Positions 39,627 through 48,889 of a stretch of 64,000 nucleotides of DNA are shown one piece after another. Numbering within the stretch: position 1 is the stretch's first letter; every line of letters begins with the position of its first letter. The position numbers and the translations under genes were made by a program. Where the stretch lies: positions 124,001-188,000 of the forward strand of contig LMAJ01000004.1 in assembly GCA_001507425.1 (NCBI GenBank), read 5' to 3'. Source of the DNA: Flavobacteriaceae bacterium CRH. Lineage in GTDB: Bacteria; Bacteroidota; Bacteroidia; Flavobacteriales; Flavobacteriaceae. The notes under the pieces were generated by a model. It had not been told where the DNA came from. It saw nothing but the letters and a program-made list of their open reading frames with translations, and made no database searches.

Positions 39627-39959
39627 ATGAAAGTAGATCAAAAAGGACATACCGTTATCATTAAAAATACCCAAGGAGATGTAAATTCTTTTTTGGAGAA
39701 AGTAACGCAGCAGTTTAAAACCTTTGAAAAACAAAATATTATAATCGATTTAACTTCAGATTCAAATTTGTCTGAAAATGATCTGAAACTTTTTTTACCA
39801 CTTTCTAAGCAACAAAAAAAGGCAAAAAAATCATTTGTAATTGTGGTTTCTGAGCTTGATTTTAATGCTATTTCTGATAAATTAACGGTTGTTCCTTCTC
39901 TTTTAGAAGCAAACGACATTATCGAAATGGAAGAAATCGAGAGAGACCTCGGGTTTTAA
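39627..39959 (+). CDS. small STAS-like protein upstream of rnz
   Basis: This 110-residue protein alternates strands and helices in the STAS order (NIIIDLTSDSNLSENDLKLFLPLS, SFVIVVSELDF). It lacks a clear conserved phospho-site serine. It precedes the ribonuclease Z gene by about 80 bp in the same direction. No function is known; an anti-sigma-antagonist-like protein interaction role is a guess. Confidence 0.65.
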   Translation: MKVDQKGHTVIIKNTQGDVNSFLEKVTQQFKTFEKQNIIIDLTSDSNLSENDLKLFLPLSKQQKKAKKSFVIVVSELDFNAISDKLTVVPSLLEANDIIEMEEIERDLGF

Positions 39960-40044
39960 TTTTAGATTTTAGAGTTCAGATTTTAGATTTTTGAATGCTA
40001 ATAAATCTTAAATACTACTCAATCTAAAATCAACAATCTAAAAT
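39959..40044. repeat. AATCTAAA-type repeat palindrome before rnz
   Basis: TTTTAGATTTTAGA words on the left face AATCTAAAATCAACAATC (from 40021) on the right. The last 24 bases (40021-40044) are identical to 41069-41092. The right arm overlaps the start of rnz, so it may also affect translation. Confidence 0.65.
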
Positions 40045-40948
40045 GAAGCTTACTATACTCGGCTGTTACGCAGCAACTCCCAGAACCATTACCAATCCTA
40101 CTTCACAGGTTTTAGAAATTAAAAACAGATTGTTTTTAATAGATTGTGGAGAAGGAACTCAGGTGCAATTGCGTAAAAACAAGATTAAATTCTCAAAAAT
40201 TAATCACATTTTTATTTCACATTTGCATGGCGATCACTTTTTTGGATTAATTGGTACTATTTCGACTTTTGCACTTTTAGGCCGCACAACAGATCTTCAT
40301 ATTTACGGACCAAAAGGAGTAAAGGAAATCATTACACTACAATTAAGATTATCAAATTCCTGGACCACTTATGAATTGTTTTTTCACGAATTAGAATCGA
40401 CTGAAAGCGAAGTTATTTTTGAAGACACTAAAGTTATTGTTAAAACGATTCCGTTAAAACATCGTGTTTACACCAACGGATTCTTATTTCAGGAAAAACC
40501 GGGAGAAAGAAAACTAAATATTGAAGCTGTTCAAAAATATGATATTCACACCGCTTATTATCAAAAAATAAAAAACGGAGGAAATGTTACGCTTGACGAC
40601 GGAACCATAATCGAAAACGAAAAATTATCATTCGATCCAATTCCGGCAATGAGTTATGCTTTTTGTTCAGATACCGTTTATCACGAAGCCATTATTCCGA
40701 TAATCGAAAACGTAGATATTTTATATCATGAATCGACGTTTTTACAATCAGAAGCAGCGTTGGCCCTAAAAACATTGCATTCAACCGCTATAGAAGCCGC
40801 AACAATCGCCCTTAAAGCAAATGCAAAACAATTGGTTTTAGGACATTATTCGACAAGATATGATGGCATAAAAACTTTTAAAGCAGAAGCAGAAACCGTT
40901 TTCCCAAATGTACTTTCAGGAGATGACGGGGTTTCTTTTGAATTTTAG
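40043..40948 (+). CDS. rnz: ribonuclease Z
   Basis: This 301-residue metallo-beta-lactamase-fold nuclease matures tRNA 3' ends. The zinc motif is HLHGDH (60-65), with the family pattern CGEGTQVQLRK at 35-45. Further metal ligands lie in SDTVYHE near 210 and LGHYSTRY near 267. Length and order fit the short bacterial RNase Z (RnzZ-S). Confidence 0.94.
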   Translation: MKLTILGCYAATPRTITNPTSQVLEIKNRLFLIDCGEGTQVQLRKNKIKFSKINHIFISHLHGDHFFGLIGTISTFALLGRTTDLHIYGPKGVKEIITLQLRLSNSWTTYELFFHELESTESEVIFEDTKVIVKTIPLKHRVYTNGFLFQEKPGERKLNIEAVQKYDIHTAYYQKIKNGGNVTLDDGTIIENEKLSFDPIPAMSYAFCSDTVYHEAIIPIIENVDILYHESTFLQSEAALALKTLHSTAIEAATIALKANAKQLVLGHYSTRYDGIKTFKAEAETVFPNVLSGDDGVSFEF

Positions 40949-41023
40949 AAGAGTTAGGAGTTAAGAATTATAAGTTATGAGTTTGTAATTAAAACGATTC
41001 ATATAAATTATAATATCTAAGAA

Positions 41024-41092
41024 GTCTAACATCTAAGAAGTCTAAAATTCCAACAATCTAAAATCTAAAATCTAAAATCAACAATCTAAAAT
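41024..41092. repeat. AATCTAAA-type tandem repeat before pdxH
   Basis: Words TCTAAGAAG and AATCTAAA are repeated several times. The segment 41069-41092 is identical to 40021-40044. It appears to be another copy of the same intergenic element. Confidence 0.65.
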
Positions 41093-41100
41093 AATAAATC

Positions 41101-41745
41101 ATGAACGATTTAAGTAATTATAGAAAGTCTTACGAGAAAAGCGAATTATTAGAAACCAATATTCCGGAAGATCCAATTAACTTGTTTAACAGATGGTTTC
41201 ATGAAGTAGAAGATTTCGGCGCAAGTGGAGAAGTCAACGCAATGACCGTTTCTACAATTGGTTTAGATAGCTTTCCGAAATCAAGAGTAATCCTTTTAAA
41301 GAAATTCTCAGAAGAAGGATTTATTTTTTACACCAATTATAATTCAGAAAAAGGAAAAGCAATTGCAGCAAATCCTCATGTTTGTCTGTCATTTTTTTGG
41401 CAGGAAATGGAACGTCAGGTTATTATAAAAGGAATTGCACAGAAAACTTCTGAAAATATATCAGATGCTTATTTTGATTCCCGTCCTGACGGAAGCAAGT
41501 TAGGCGCCATTGTTTCCAATCAAAGCGAAGTAATTCCGTCAAGAACATTTTTAGAAGAAAACTTAAAAAAATTAGAGGCATCATTTGAAGGAAAGGCAAT
41601 TCCGAGACCGGAAAATTGGGGAGGCTTTTTAGTAACTCCATTAGAAGTAGAATTCTGGCAGGGAAGACCTAACAGGTTACACGACAGAATTCGCTATACA
41701 AGCCAATCTGATTTCTCCTGGAAAATCGATCGATTGTCGTCTTAA
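41101..41745 (+). CDS. pdxH: pyridoxamine 5'-phosphate oxidase
   Basis: This 214-residue FMN enzyme makes pyridoxal 5'-phosphate. Family motifs are MTVSTIGLDSFPKSRVILLK (about 48-67), FYTNYNSEKGKAI and the C-terminal FWQGRPNRLHDRIRY. Length is typical. It appears to be single-cistron. Confidence 0.95.
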   Translation: MNDLSNYRKSYEKSELLETNIPEDPINLFNRWFHEVEDFGASGEVNAMTVSTIGLDSFPKSRVILLKKFSEEGFIFYTNYNSEKGKAIAANPHVCLSFFWQEMERQVIIKGIAQKTSENISDAYFDSRPDGSKLGAIVSNQSEVIPSRTFLEENLKKLEASFEGKAIPRPENWGGFLVTPLEVEFWQGRPNRLHDRIRYTSQSDFSWKIDRLSS

Positions 41746-41762
41746 TTGTAAGATAAATACTT

Positions 41763-41770
41763 TATATTTG
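41763..41770 (+). promoter_or_regulatory. TAnnTTTG element upstream of the CAP-domain gene
   Basis: TATATTTG lies 18 bp after pdxH and 146 bp before the next gene. If it is used, the mRNA has a long leader. No TTG is at the ideal -33 distance. Confidence 0.35.
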
Positions 41771-41916
41771 TAAATTGTTGTGTATTTCGTCGATTTTTTT
41801 TGTCGTTTAACGGTAAATTAATTATGTTTGACATGAATTAGAACACAATCTATCAATATAAATATTAGAGAATTTGCCCCAACATTTACTTTAAAATAAT
41901 AAACTACTATATTGAT

Positions 41917-42423
41917 ATGAAAAAGGTTATGTATGTCATGATGTTCGTTGTAACGTCGTTTACAATGAACTCATGTTCTGCAGAAAATGCAGTAAAAGAA
42001 GAGTTTGAAAATGTTATTACAGATGAAACTCTGGTTGTGAATTACAATTACAGTAATGAAGAATTAGAGCTCATGAAGTTAATAAATGAATATCGTAAAA
42101 GTATAGGATTAAATGCTTTAGAGAAAATTAATCATATTTCTTATAAATGCCAGGAGCATAATAAATATATGATTAAGAATAATGTAATGAATCATGATAA
42201 TTTTGATTCGCGTGCTAAGAACATTATGAAATTAGTTAAAGCAACGAGTATTGCAGAAAATGTTGCTCATAAATATAACACGCCTCAGGCAGCATTAAGC
42301 GGATGGCTTAATAGTTCAGCGCACAAAGTAAACATAGAGGGAGACTATACTCATTTTGGTATTGCAGTTACAGCTGATGCTTCCGGACAAAAATATTACA
42401 CAAATATATTTGTTAAAATTTAA
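41917..42423 (+). CDS. CAP/SCP-domain lipoprotein
   Basis: This 168-residue lipoprotein has a lipobox-like NSC at C20. Its CAP (cysteine-rich secretory protein) domain covers about 50-168: LMKLINEYRKSIGLNAL, then NNVMNHDNFDSR, IAENVAH and GWLNSSAHKVNIEGDYTHFG. The histidine/glutamate pocket is present. Function of bacterial CAP lipoproteins is unclear. Confidence 0.85.
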   Translation: MKKVMYVMMFVVTSFTMNSCSAENAVKEEFENVITDETLVVNYNYSNEELELMKLINEYRKSIGLNALEKINHISYKCQEHNKYMIKNNVMNHDNFDSRAKNIMKLVKATSIAENVAHKYNTPQAALSGWLNSSAHKVNIEGDYTHFGIAVTADASGQKYYTNIFVKI

Positions 42424-42766
42424 AGAATTATTGGACTGGTTTTTTAGTTAGTCGTTGTAGCTCTTTTGAGTTACAACGATTTTTTTTATTGTAGAAAAAG
42501 CTGTCTGGAAACAGGCAGCTTTACTATTTTAAAGCCAATAATTATTAGTTTGTAAAAATAAACTAATCGATTTTAACAATGAAGCATATAAAATGTAAAC
42601 AAATAATTTTTAAGGTTGAATTTTAAAATTAAGACTTTTCATACACTTTTTAAAATTCTTTAATGTTAACAGAGTTAAAAAATGGATAACTATTAAAATT
42701 TCTTTTGTAAATTAGAACTTCAATAAATAGAAACTTCTCTATTAAAGTTTCTAAATCTATCCATTT
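42424..42766 (+). terminator. tandem hairpins, then AT-rich spacer, after the CAP gene
   Basis: CGTTGTAGCTC (42453-42463) pairs with GAGTTACAACG (42468-42478), with one wobble, and an 8-T tract follows. A second hairpin at about 42498-42522 (AAAGCTGTCTG with CAGGCAGCTTT) comes next. The remaining 240 bp are AT-rich and must hold the sixA promoter; no gene is seen. Confidence 0.75.
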
Positions 42767-43252
42767 ATGAAAAATTTAATTTTAATAAGACATGCAAAAT
42801 CGAGTTGGGAAGCACCTTTAAAGGATTTTGACAGACCTTTAATGAAAAGAGGAATTCTTGATGCTCATGAAGTGTCTGTAAATATTTCAAAATTTCTTCC
42901 AAAAACCTATATAATCTGGAGTAGCACCGCTGCACGTGCTTCTGAAACAGCTCTTATTTTTGCTCAAAATTTATCTTATCCTATAGAGAGCATCGTTTAT
43001 AGAGACGATCTTTATACTTTTGATGAAAAACAACTCGAAAAAGTTATCAAATCATGTGATAATAGTTTAGAAAGCGTTATTCTTTTTGGACATAACGAGG
43101 CTATTACAAATTTTGTTAATAAATTTGGGGATGTTTTTATCGAAAATGTACCTACTTCCGGATTCGTTTCACTTAAATTTGACAACGATGCCTGGAATAC
43201 AATCGACAAAGGCAAAACCCAAAAAACAATTTTCCCCAAAGATTTAAAATAA
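42767..43252 (+). CDS. sixA: SixA-type histidine phosphatase
   Basis: This 161-residue histidine-phosphatase-fold protein begins MKNLILIRHAKSSWE, with the catalytic RHA motif (H8). It has STAARASETALIF near 53 and FGHNEAITNFVNKFG near 106. SixA in E. coli acts on phosphohistidine proteins. It ends 5 bp before ppk1, so it probably shares an operon with the polyphosphate genes. Confidence 0.88.
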   Translation: MKNLILIRHAKSSWEAPLKDFDRPLMKRGILDAHEVSVNISKFLPKTYIIWSSTAARASETALIFAQNLSYPIESIVYRDDLYTFDEKQLEKVIKSCDNSLESVILFGHNEAITNFVNKFGDVFIENVPTSGFVSLKFDNDAWNTIDKGKTQKTIFPKDLK

Positions 43253-43257
43253 ATAAA

Positions 43258-45342
43258 GTGTACGAGCAGAAATATATCGATAGAGAGAAAAGTTGGTTAG
43301 CGTTTAATGCAAGAGTACTTCAGGAAGCTGGAGACAATACGGTGCCGCTTTTAGACAGGTTGCGTTTTGTTGGAATTTTTTCTAACAATTTAGATGAATT
43401 TTTTAGAGTTCGCTATGCCGCAATCCGGAGATTGAGTCTTTCTGGAATTTCTGGCGAAAAATATTTAGGAGGTGTCTCTGCACATCAATTAATTAAGGAT
43501 ATTACCGAAATCGTAATTCAGCAGCAATCTGAAAGTTTACGAATTTTAGGCAATATTGAGTCAGAATTAGAAGCTGAAAATATCTTTATAATCAACGAAG
43601 ATCAAATTACAGTAGAACAGGAAATATTTCTGAAAGACTTTTTTGTTCAGAGATTAAGTCCGGAATTAGTAACCATCATTTTGAATGATCTGGCAGAATT
43701 TCCGGTTCTTAAAGATACTTTAGGATATCTTGCTATTCGTTTAGAAATGAATACCAACGACGAGGTTCGATACGCCGTTATCGAAATACCTAAAACCATA
43801 AACAGGTTTGTTGTATTACCTTCTCATGATGATAAACATTATGTTATTTTAATTGATGATGTTATACGTCATAACCTGAAAAACATCTTTAATATTTTCG
43901 ATTATAAAAGTGTTTCTGCGCACATGATCAAAATTACGCGAGATGCACAATTAGATATTGATAGCGATTTGAGTAAAAGTATGCTCGAAAAAATTGCTAC
44001 ATCGGTAAAAGACAGACGAATAGGTGAGCCAGTTCGTTTTATTTACGACAGTTTAATCGAAGAAGACACATTGCGTTTCTTTTTAGATAAAATGAAAATT
44101 GTAGCCACAGATAGTATAATTCCAGGAGGAAGATATCATAATCGCCGTGATTATATGAGTTTTCCAAATTTAGGAAGATATGATTTACTGTATAAAACAA
44201 ACGATCCGTTACCAATTCCGGGCTTGAGTCTGGGAGGAAGTATTTTAGAGAAAATCAGCAAAAAAGATTATTTACTGCACGCTCCGTATCAGTCGTTTTC
44301 ATACTTAACGAAGTTTTTACGTGAAGCCGCTTTAGATCCAAAAGTTACGAGTATCAAAATCACATTATATCGTTTGGCTAAGAATTCGCAAATCATTAGT
44401 TCATTGATTAATGCGGCCAAAAACGGTAAAAAAGTTGTCGTACAAATCGAACTTCAGGCGCGTTTTGATGAGGCAAGTAATATTTCGTATGCCGAACAAA
44501 TGCAAACGGAAGGAATTGAACTTATTTTTGGAATTAAAGGTCTTAAAGTTCACAGTAAAATTTGCGTTATAGAAAGGGTAGAAGAAGGTAAAAGTCGTCG
44601 TTACGGATTTATTTCTACCGGAAACTTCAACGAAGCAACGGCTAAAATTTATACCGATGTTACGCTGTTTACCTGCCATCAGGGAATTCTGAAAGACATT
44701 ACCAAAATATTCGAATTTTTCGATATCAATTATAGAGTACACAGGTACAAGCATTTAATTGTATCGCCACATTATACACGAACGAAATTCATTAAGTTGA
44801 TAGATCGCGAAATCCTGCACGCTCTTGCTGGAAGAAAAACGCATATAAAGCTTAAAATGAATAGTTTGTCTGATTTTAAAATGATTGATAAATTATACGA
44901 AGCCAGTAATGCAGGAGTAAAAATTCAGCTTCAGGTAAGGGGGATTTGCTCTTTGATTCCGGGAATTCCGGGAATGAGCGAAAACATCGAAGCGATAAGT
45001 ATCGTAGATAATTATCTGGAACATACAAGAGTTTATATTTTTGGTAACGCCGGTTTAACCGAAGTTTATATTTCATCTGCCGATTTCATGACACGAAATC
45101 TGGATGGAAGAGTCGAGGTAACATGCCCAATTTACGATCTTGAAATCAAAAAAGAATTAATAGATAATTTTAATATTGCATGGAAAGGGAATGTTAAAGT
45201 GAGATATCATTCCTATAAATTAGACAATAAATATAAGCCTAGAAATCATCATGCCCCTTTTAGAGCTCAATTGGAAACCTATAAATATTATCAGAATAAA
45301 ATTTCGATGTTAGAACAGGTTCCGCAGAAAATAGAAGAATAA
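43258..45342 (+). CDS. ppk1: polyphosphate kinase 1
   Basis: This 694-residue enzyme makes polyphosphate from ATP. The family order is visible: N-terminal domain YIDREKSWLAFNARVLQEA, head domain, then two C-terminal phospholipase-D-like domains. The phosphorylated histidine is H432 in KVHSKICVIERV. The second domain has EVYISSADFMTRNLDGRVE. Translation starts at GTG (43258), which leaves 5 bp after sixA and gives the usual MYxxKYIDREKSW start. Confidence 0.95.
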   Translation: MYEQKYIDREKSWLAFNARVLQEAGDNTVPLLDRLRFVGIFSNNLDEFFRVRYAAIRRLSLSGISGEKYLGGVSAHQLIKDITEIVIQQQSESLRILGNIESELEAENIFIINEDQITVEQEIFLKDFFVQRLSPELVTIILNDLAEFPVLKDTLGYLAIRLEMNTNDEVRYAVIEIPKTINRFVVLPSHDDKHYVILIDDVIRHNLKNIFNIFDYKSVSAHMIKITRDAQLDIDSDLSKSMLEKIATSVKDRRIGEPVRFIYDSLIEEDTLRFFLDKMKIVATDSIIPGGRYHNRRDYMSFPNLGRYDLLYKTNDPLPIPGLSLGGSILEKISKKDYLLHAPYQSFSYLTKFLREAALDPKVTSIKITLYRLAKNSQIISSLINAAKNGKKVVVQIELQARFDEASNISYAEQMQTEGIELIFGIKGLKVHSKICVIERVEEGKSRRYGFISTGNFNEATAKIYTDVTLFTCHQGILKDITKIFEFFDINYRVHRYKHLIVSPHYTRTKFIKLIDREILHALAGRKTHIKLKMNSLSDFKMIDKLYEASNAGVKIQLQVRGICSLIPGIPGMSENIEAISIVDNYLEHTRVYIFGNAGLTEVYISSADFMTRNLDGRVEVTCPIYDLEIKKELIDNFNIAWKGNVKVRYHSYKLDNKYKPRNHHAPFRAQLETYKYYQNKISMLEQVPQKIEE

Positions 45343-45380
45343 AACCAAAAAAAAAATCCAATTCAAAATCATAAGTGAGC

Positions 45381-46271
45381 ATGATTAATATAAAGAAATT
45401 TGCAGCAATAGATATCGGTTCAAATGCCATGAGGCTTCTGATATCCAATGTTGTAGAACAAGATGGCAAAGAACCGCAATTCAATAAAAGTTCGCTTGTT
45501 CGTGTGCCAATTCGTTTGGGACAAGATGCCTTTACCGTAGGAGAAATTTCAGAAGAAAATATAGAACGAATGGTTGATGCGATGAAAGCATTTAACCTTT
45601 TGATGAAAGTACATAAAGTAGAACGTTATATGGCGTTTGCCACTTCGGCAATGCGTGAGGCCTATAATGCCAAAGAAGTTGTAGCTTTAATTAAGAAAAA
45701 AGCCGACATTAAAATCGAAATTATTGATGGTAAGAAAGAAGCCGCCATTATTGCTTCAACCGATTTGCATCATTTATTAAAAACAGACGAAACCTATCTT
45801 TTTGTAGATGTGGGCGGTGGAAGTACAGAGTTTACTTTATTTTCTGATGGAAAAATGATCAATTCAAGATCATTTAAAGCAGGAACCGTTCGTTTATTAA
45901 ACAACATGGTACACGACGTAGTTTGGGATGAAATTGAAAAATGGATTAAAACCAACACGGCAGATTATGATGAAGTTACACTTATTGGTTCTGGCGGAAA
46001 CATCAACAAATTGTTTAAAATGTCCGGAAAGCAACAGGAAAAACCACTTTCGTACATTTATATCAATTCGCAATATGCGTTTTTAAATTCTCTAACGTAC
46101 GAACAAAGAATCGCAGAATTAGGTTTAAACTCAGACCGTGCCGACGTAATTATTCATGCTACCAGAATTTATCTGAATGCTATGAAATGGAGTGGAGCAC
46201 GCCAAATTTACGTTCCAAAAATAGGACTTTCTGACGGAATCGTAAAAGCAATGTATTACGGTAAAATTTAA
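45381..46271 (+). CDS. ppx: Ppx/GppA-family exopolyphosphatase
   Basis: This 296-residue protein has an ASKHA-fold phosphatase: FAAIDIGSNAMRLLI near 6, FATSAMREAYN near 92 and the phosphate loop VDVGGGSTEFTLF near 150. A GTG at 45375 would add two residues; I prefer the ATG at 45381. It is short compared with E. coli Ppx (no C-terminal domain), as is normal for this branch. It follows ppk1 by 38 bp, so polyphosphate synthesis and breakdown are paired. Confidence 0.92.
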   Translation: MINIKKFAAIDIGSNAMRLLISNVVEQDGKEPQFNKSSLVRVPIRLGQDAFTVGEISEENIERMVDAMKAFNLLMKVHKVERYMAFATSAMREAYNAKEVVALIKKKADIKIEIIDGKKEAAIIASTDLHHLLKTDETYLFVDVGGGSTEFTLFSDGKMINSRSFKAGTVRLLNNMVHDVVWDEIEKWIKTNTADYDEVTLIGSGGNINKLFKMSGKQQEKPLSYIYINSQYAFLNSLTYEQRIAELGLNSDRADVIIHATRIYLNAMKWSGARQIYVPKIGLSDGIVKAMYYGKI

Positions 46272-46281
46272 TAAAAAGTTA

Positions 46282-46362
46282 GCCACAGATGGCACAGATT
46301 TGCACAGATTGTTTTTTTTAGGATTTAAATAAAAAATCTGTAAAAATCCTTTAACCTGTGGC
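46282..46362. repeat. CCACAGAT-type inverted repeat after ppx
   Basis: GCCACAGAT (46282-46290) with its inner repeats of CACAGATT pairs with ATCTGT...CCTGTGGC (46336-46362). The same words form a perfect 18-bp stem at 62871-62954, so they belong to one dispersed family. Confidence 0.7.
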
Positions 46363-46394
46363 AAAAAAAATGATGCAACAATAATAAATATCAA

Positions 46395-46976
46395 ATGAAT
46401 AAAACAAGACTCGAAGCCTTTAGTGATGGTGTATTAGCAATTATAATCACCATTATGATTTTAGAAATTAAAGTTCCTGAAGGACATGAGTTCGCCGATT
46501 TAAAACCACTTATTCCTAAGTTTTTAAGTTATATCTTAAGTTTTATTTACGTTGGAATTTACTGGAACAATCACCATTACCTATTTCAAGGATTAACAAA
46601 AGTAAACGGAAAAGTACTTTGGAGTAATCTTCACTTACTTTTCTGGTTGTCCTTAATTCCCGTGTCAACAGGCTGGATGGGAGAGCATAATTTTGCAAAA
46701 GCATCAATGGCTTTATATGGCCTTGTATTGTTTTTATCTTCAGTAGCTTATTTTATTTTGCAAAGAGTTGTAATAGTTAATGAAGGTGAAAATTCAATAC
46801 TAGCAAAAGCTATAGGAAAAGATTTAAAAGGAAAAGCATCCTCTGTTTTATATCTTATCGGAATAATTTCTTCTTTTTATAACGAATGGATTTCAGGTGC
46901 CGCTTATTTTACTGTTGCCTTGCTTTGGCTAATTCCGGATAAAAGAATTGAAAGAGCTTTTGATAAGAAAAATTAA
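46395..46976 (+). CDS. TMEM175-family (DUF1211) potassium channel-like protein
   Basis: This 193-residue protein has about five to six helices. It carries the family motif RLEAFSDGVLAIIITIMILEI (about 5-25), in which FSD forms the pore signature, and YWNNHHYLFQ near 55. Bacterial TMEM175 proteins are weakly selective potassium channels. It overlaps the end of the convergent dnaX frame by 4 bp. Confidence 0.88.
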   Translation: MNKTRLEAFSDGVLAIIITIMILEIKVPEGHEFADLKPLIPKFLSYILSFIYVGIYWNNHHYLFQGLTKVNGKVLWSNLHLLFWLSLIPVSTGWMGEHNFAKASMALYGLVLFLSSVAYFILQRVVIVNEGENSILAKAIGKDLKGKASSVLYLIGIISSFYNEWISGAAYFTVALLWLIPDKRIERAFDKKN

Positions 46977-48741
46977 GAAAGTAAATCCAATCCAAATGTA
47001 GAACGCAAAAGTTCAATATTTGGGTTGATTTGTAATAAACGATTGTAACGATCCTGGTCGTTAAAGCTTCTTTTGGTTTCTACAGATTCGTTTACAATAA
47101 TTTCAATTGTAATATCGTGATTGTGTAAATGTCCTTTCAAATGTCCTAAAAGACCATTAAGCTGACTCTCAAGATCTAATTTAGAACCTTCATTTGGTAA
47201 TTCAAGCGTAATAGTTGTTCCGTTCAACGTTGGGTCGTTAATCAAAAGTATCGATTCCATGATTTTTAAACCTTTTTCGCCCAAACGCTGTGCATATTTA
47301 TTCCATTGCACTAACATTTCTGTTTCTGTAAATTCCTCTGTAGGCAAAACCGTAGAAGGTTTTACATAAGATTTACTGCTTTCTTCCATCGCCTTCTTCG
47401 CGCGAATACTCGCCAGAGAAAACGCAGAAACTTTAGTTTCACCATTTATTTGCGCTCGTGGAGTTTCAGGAGTTTCAACATTTGGGGTTACAATTGCGGC
47501 AGTTTCAGTTTTGGCTACAACATTAACATTGTCATTTTGATTGACATTCTGCTCCGCATTTGGAATTTGGGATTTAGTATTTGGAATTTCAGATTCTTTC
47601 GCCTTTGGACTTTCAACTATAGAGTAGCCGCTATTTTTATAATAAGTAGGCGGAATTATGAATTGCTCAACTTTTTTTTTTCTCCATCAAAGTTGATAGA
47701 GGCCAATTGCATCAAACATAATTCGACCAAAAGACGCTGATTCTGGCTTAATTTATATTTTAAATCACAATCGTTTGCAATGTCAATTCCTTTTAATAAA
47801 AAGTCTTGCGAGCATTTTTGAGCCTGCACACCGTACATTTGTTGCGCTTGTTCGCCAACTTCCAGTAAACTTAAAGTAGCAGGAGTTTTGCTTACCAGTA
47901 AATCTCTAAAATGCGAAGCTAATCCGGCAATAAAATGGTGTCCGTCAAATCCTTTTGAAAGAATATCATTGTATGCTAACAAAAGATCCGGTATTTTATT
48001 TTCTAAAAGTAAATCAGTAATACTGATGTAAGTTTCGTAATCTAAAACATTTAGGTTTTCGGTTACAGCCTGACGTGTTAAGTTTGTTCCGCAATACGAA
48101 ACTACACGGTCAAAAATAGATAAAGCATCACGCATGGCACCATCTGCCTTTTGAGCGATAATGTGCAAAGCATCGTCTTCAAAATTAATTCCCTGACTTG
48201 TAGCAACTTCTGCTAAATGTTCTTTAGCATCTTTTACGGTAATTCTCTTGAAATCAAATATCTGGCAACGAGATAAAATCGTTGGAATAATTTTATGTTT
48301 CTCTGTAGTTGCTAAAATGAAAATAGCATGTTTTGGCGGTTCTTCTAATGTCTTCAAAAAAGCATTAAAAGCAGCCGAAGACAACATATGAACCTCGTCA
48401 ATAATATAGACTTTATATTGTCCGGTTTGTGGCGGGATTCGAACCTGATCTATAAGGCTACGAATGTCATCAACCGAGTTGTTTGAAGCCGCATCTAACT
48501 CAAAAACGTTAAAAGCAAAATCTTCATTTGGATCATCATATCCGGGCTGATTTATTTTACGAGCCAAAATACGGGCGCAAGTTGTTTTTCCAACACCACG
48601 CGGTCCGGTGAATAAAAGGGCAGAAGCAAGGTGATTGCTTTCTATAGCATTCAGCAAAGTGTTGGTAATGGCTTTCTGGCCTACAACATCCTTAAAGGTC
48701 TGCGGGCGATACTTACGAGCCGATACTACAAATTGTTCCAT
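46973..48741 (-). CDS. dnaX: DNA polymerase III tau subunit, made by a -1 frameshift in dnaX
   Basis: With a -1 shift in the A10 run, the reading frame goes on without a stop for another ~230 residues, giving about 589. The gamma part carries the AAA+ clamp loader domain: GPRGVGKTTCARILA, DEVHMLS and the zinc cysteines around CARIL...KIN. The tau-only part is a proline/asparagine-rich linker followed by a folded C-terminal domain (from about MEESSKSYVKPS), which would bind the polymerase or helicase. The start MEQFVVSARKYRPQTF (48741) is chosen over upstream options as the family start. Confidence 0.8.
47656..48741 (-). CDS. dnaX: DNA polymerase III gamma subunit, unshifted dnaX product
   Basis: Without frameshift, translation passes the A10 run and stops five codons after its last A-containing codon (…GEKKKLSNS), giving 361 residues. 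This holds the complete AAA+ domain with DnaX signature (SARKYRPQTFKDVVGQ, RILARKIN, FKRITVKDAKEHL). Its upstream region has TTG-N20-TATATTTG, the standard promoter. Gamma alone can build clamp loaders without tau's polymerase tether. Confidence 0.82.
   Translation of the reverse strand: MEQFVVSARKYRPQTFKDVVGQKAITNTLLNAIESNHLASALLFTGPRGVGKTTCARILARKINQPGYDDPNEDFAFNVFELDAASNNSVDDIRSLIDQVRIPPQTGQYKVYIIDEVHMLSSAAFNAFLKTLEEPPKHAIFILATTEKHKIIPTILSRCQIFDFKRITVKDAKEHLAEVATSQGINFEDDALHIIAQKADGAMRDALSIFDRVVSYCGTNLTRQAVTENLNVLDYETYISITDLLLENKIPDLLLAYNDILSKGFDGHHFIAGLASHFRDLLVSKTPATLSLLEVGEQAQQMYGVQAQKCSQDFLLKGIDIANDCDLKYKLSQNQRLLVELCLMQLASINFDGEKKKLSNS
47672..47681 (-). other. dnaX slippery site, A10 run
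   Basis: On the coding strand the sequence is GGA GAA AAA AAA AAG TTG. The run allows a -1 ribosomal shift or RNA polymerase slippage; adding one A gives the same result. The unshifted frame ends 14 bp further on. Confidence 0.78.
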
Positions 48742-48759
48742 GTTCTTTTTATTCGATAG

Positions 48760-48790
48760 CAAATATAGGCTGAAAATTACCAAAACACAA
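48760..48790 (-). promoter_or_regulatory. promoter of dnaX
   Basis: On the minus strand: TTG (48790-48788), a 20-bp spacer and TATATTTG (48767-48760), a full match to TTG-N17-23-TAnnTTTG. The leader is about 12 nt. Confidence 0.65.
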
Positions 48791-48889
48791 ATCTCAAATC
48801 AACAATTATGATTGCGATTTTTGAGTGATTTGAATATGAGAAAGTAAGAGTTTCAAATTGATAAAATTTAATAATTGGCTGACTGAATT

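Noticed and set aside
47450-47740. 96-residue plus-strand frame in the dnaX linker
   Set aside because: Opposite-strand shadow of the tau linker; composition follows the other frame.
47390-48783. dnaX as a truncated gene next to a separate orphan
   Set aside because: The frame after the A10 run is open right up to the orphan frame, so both parts belong to one frameshifted gene.
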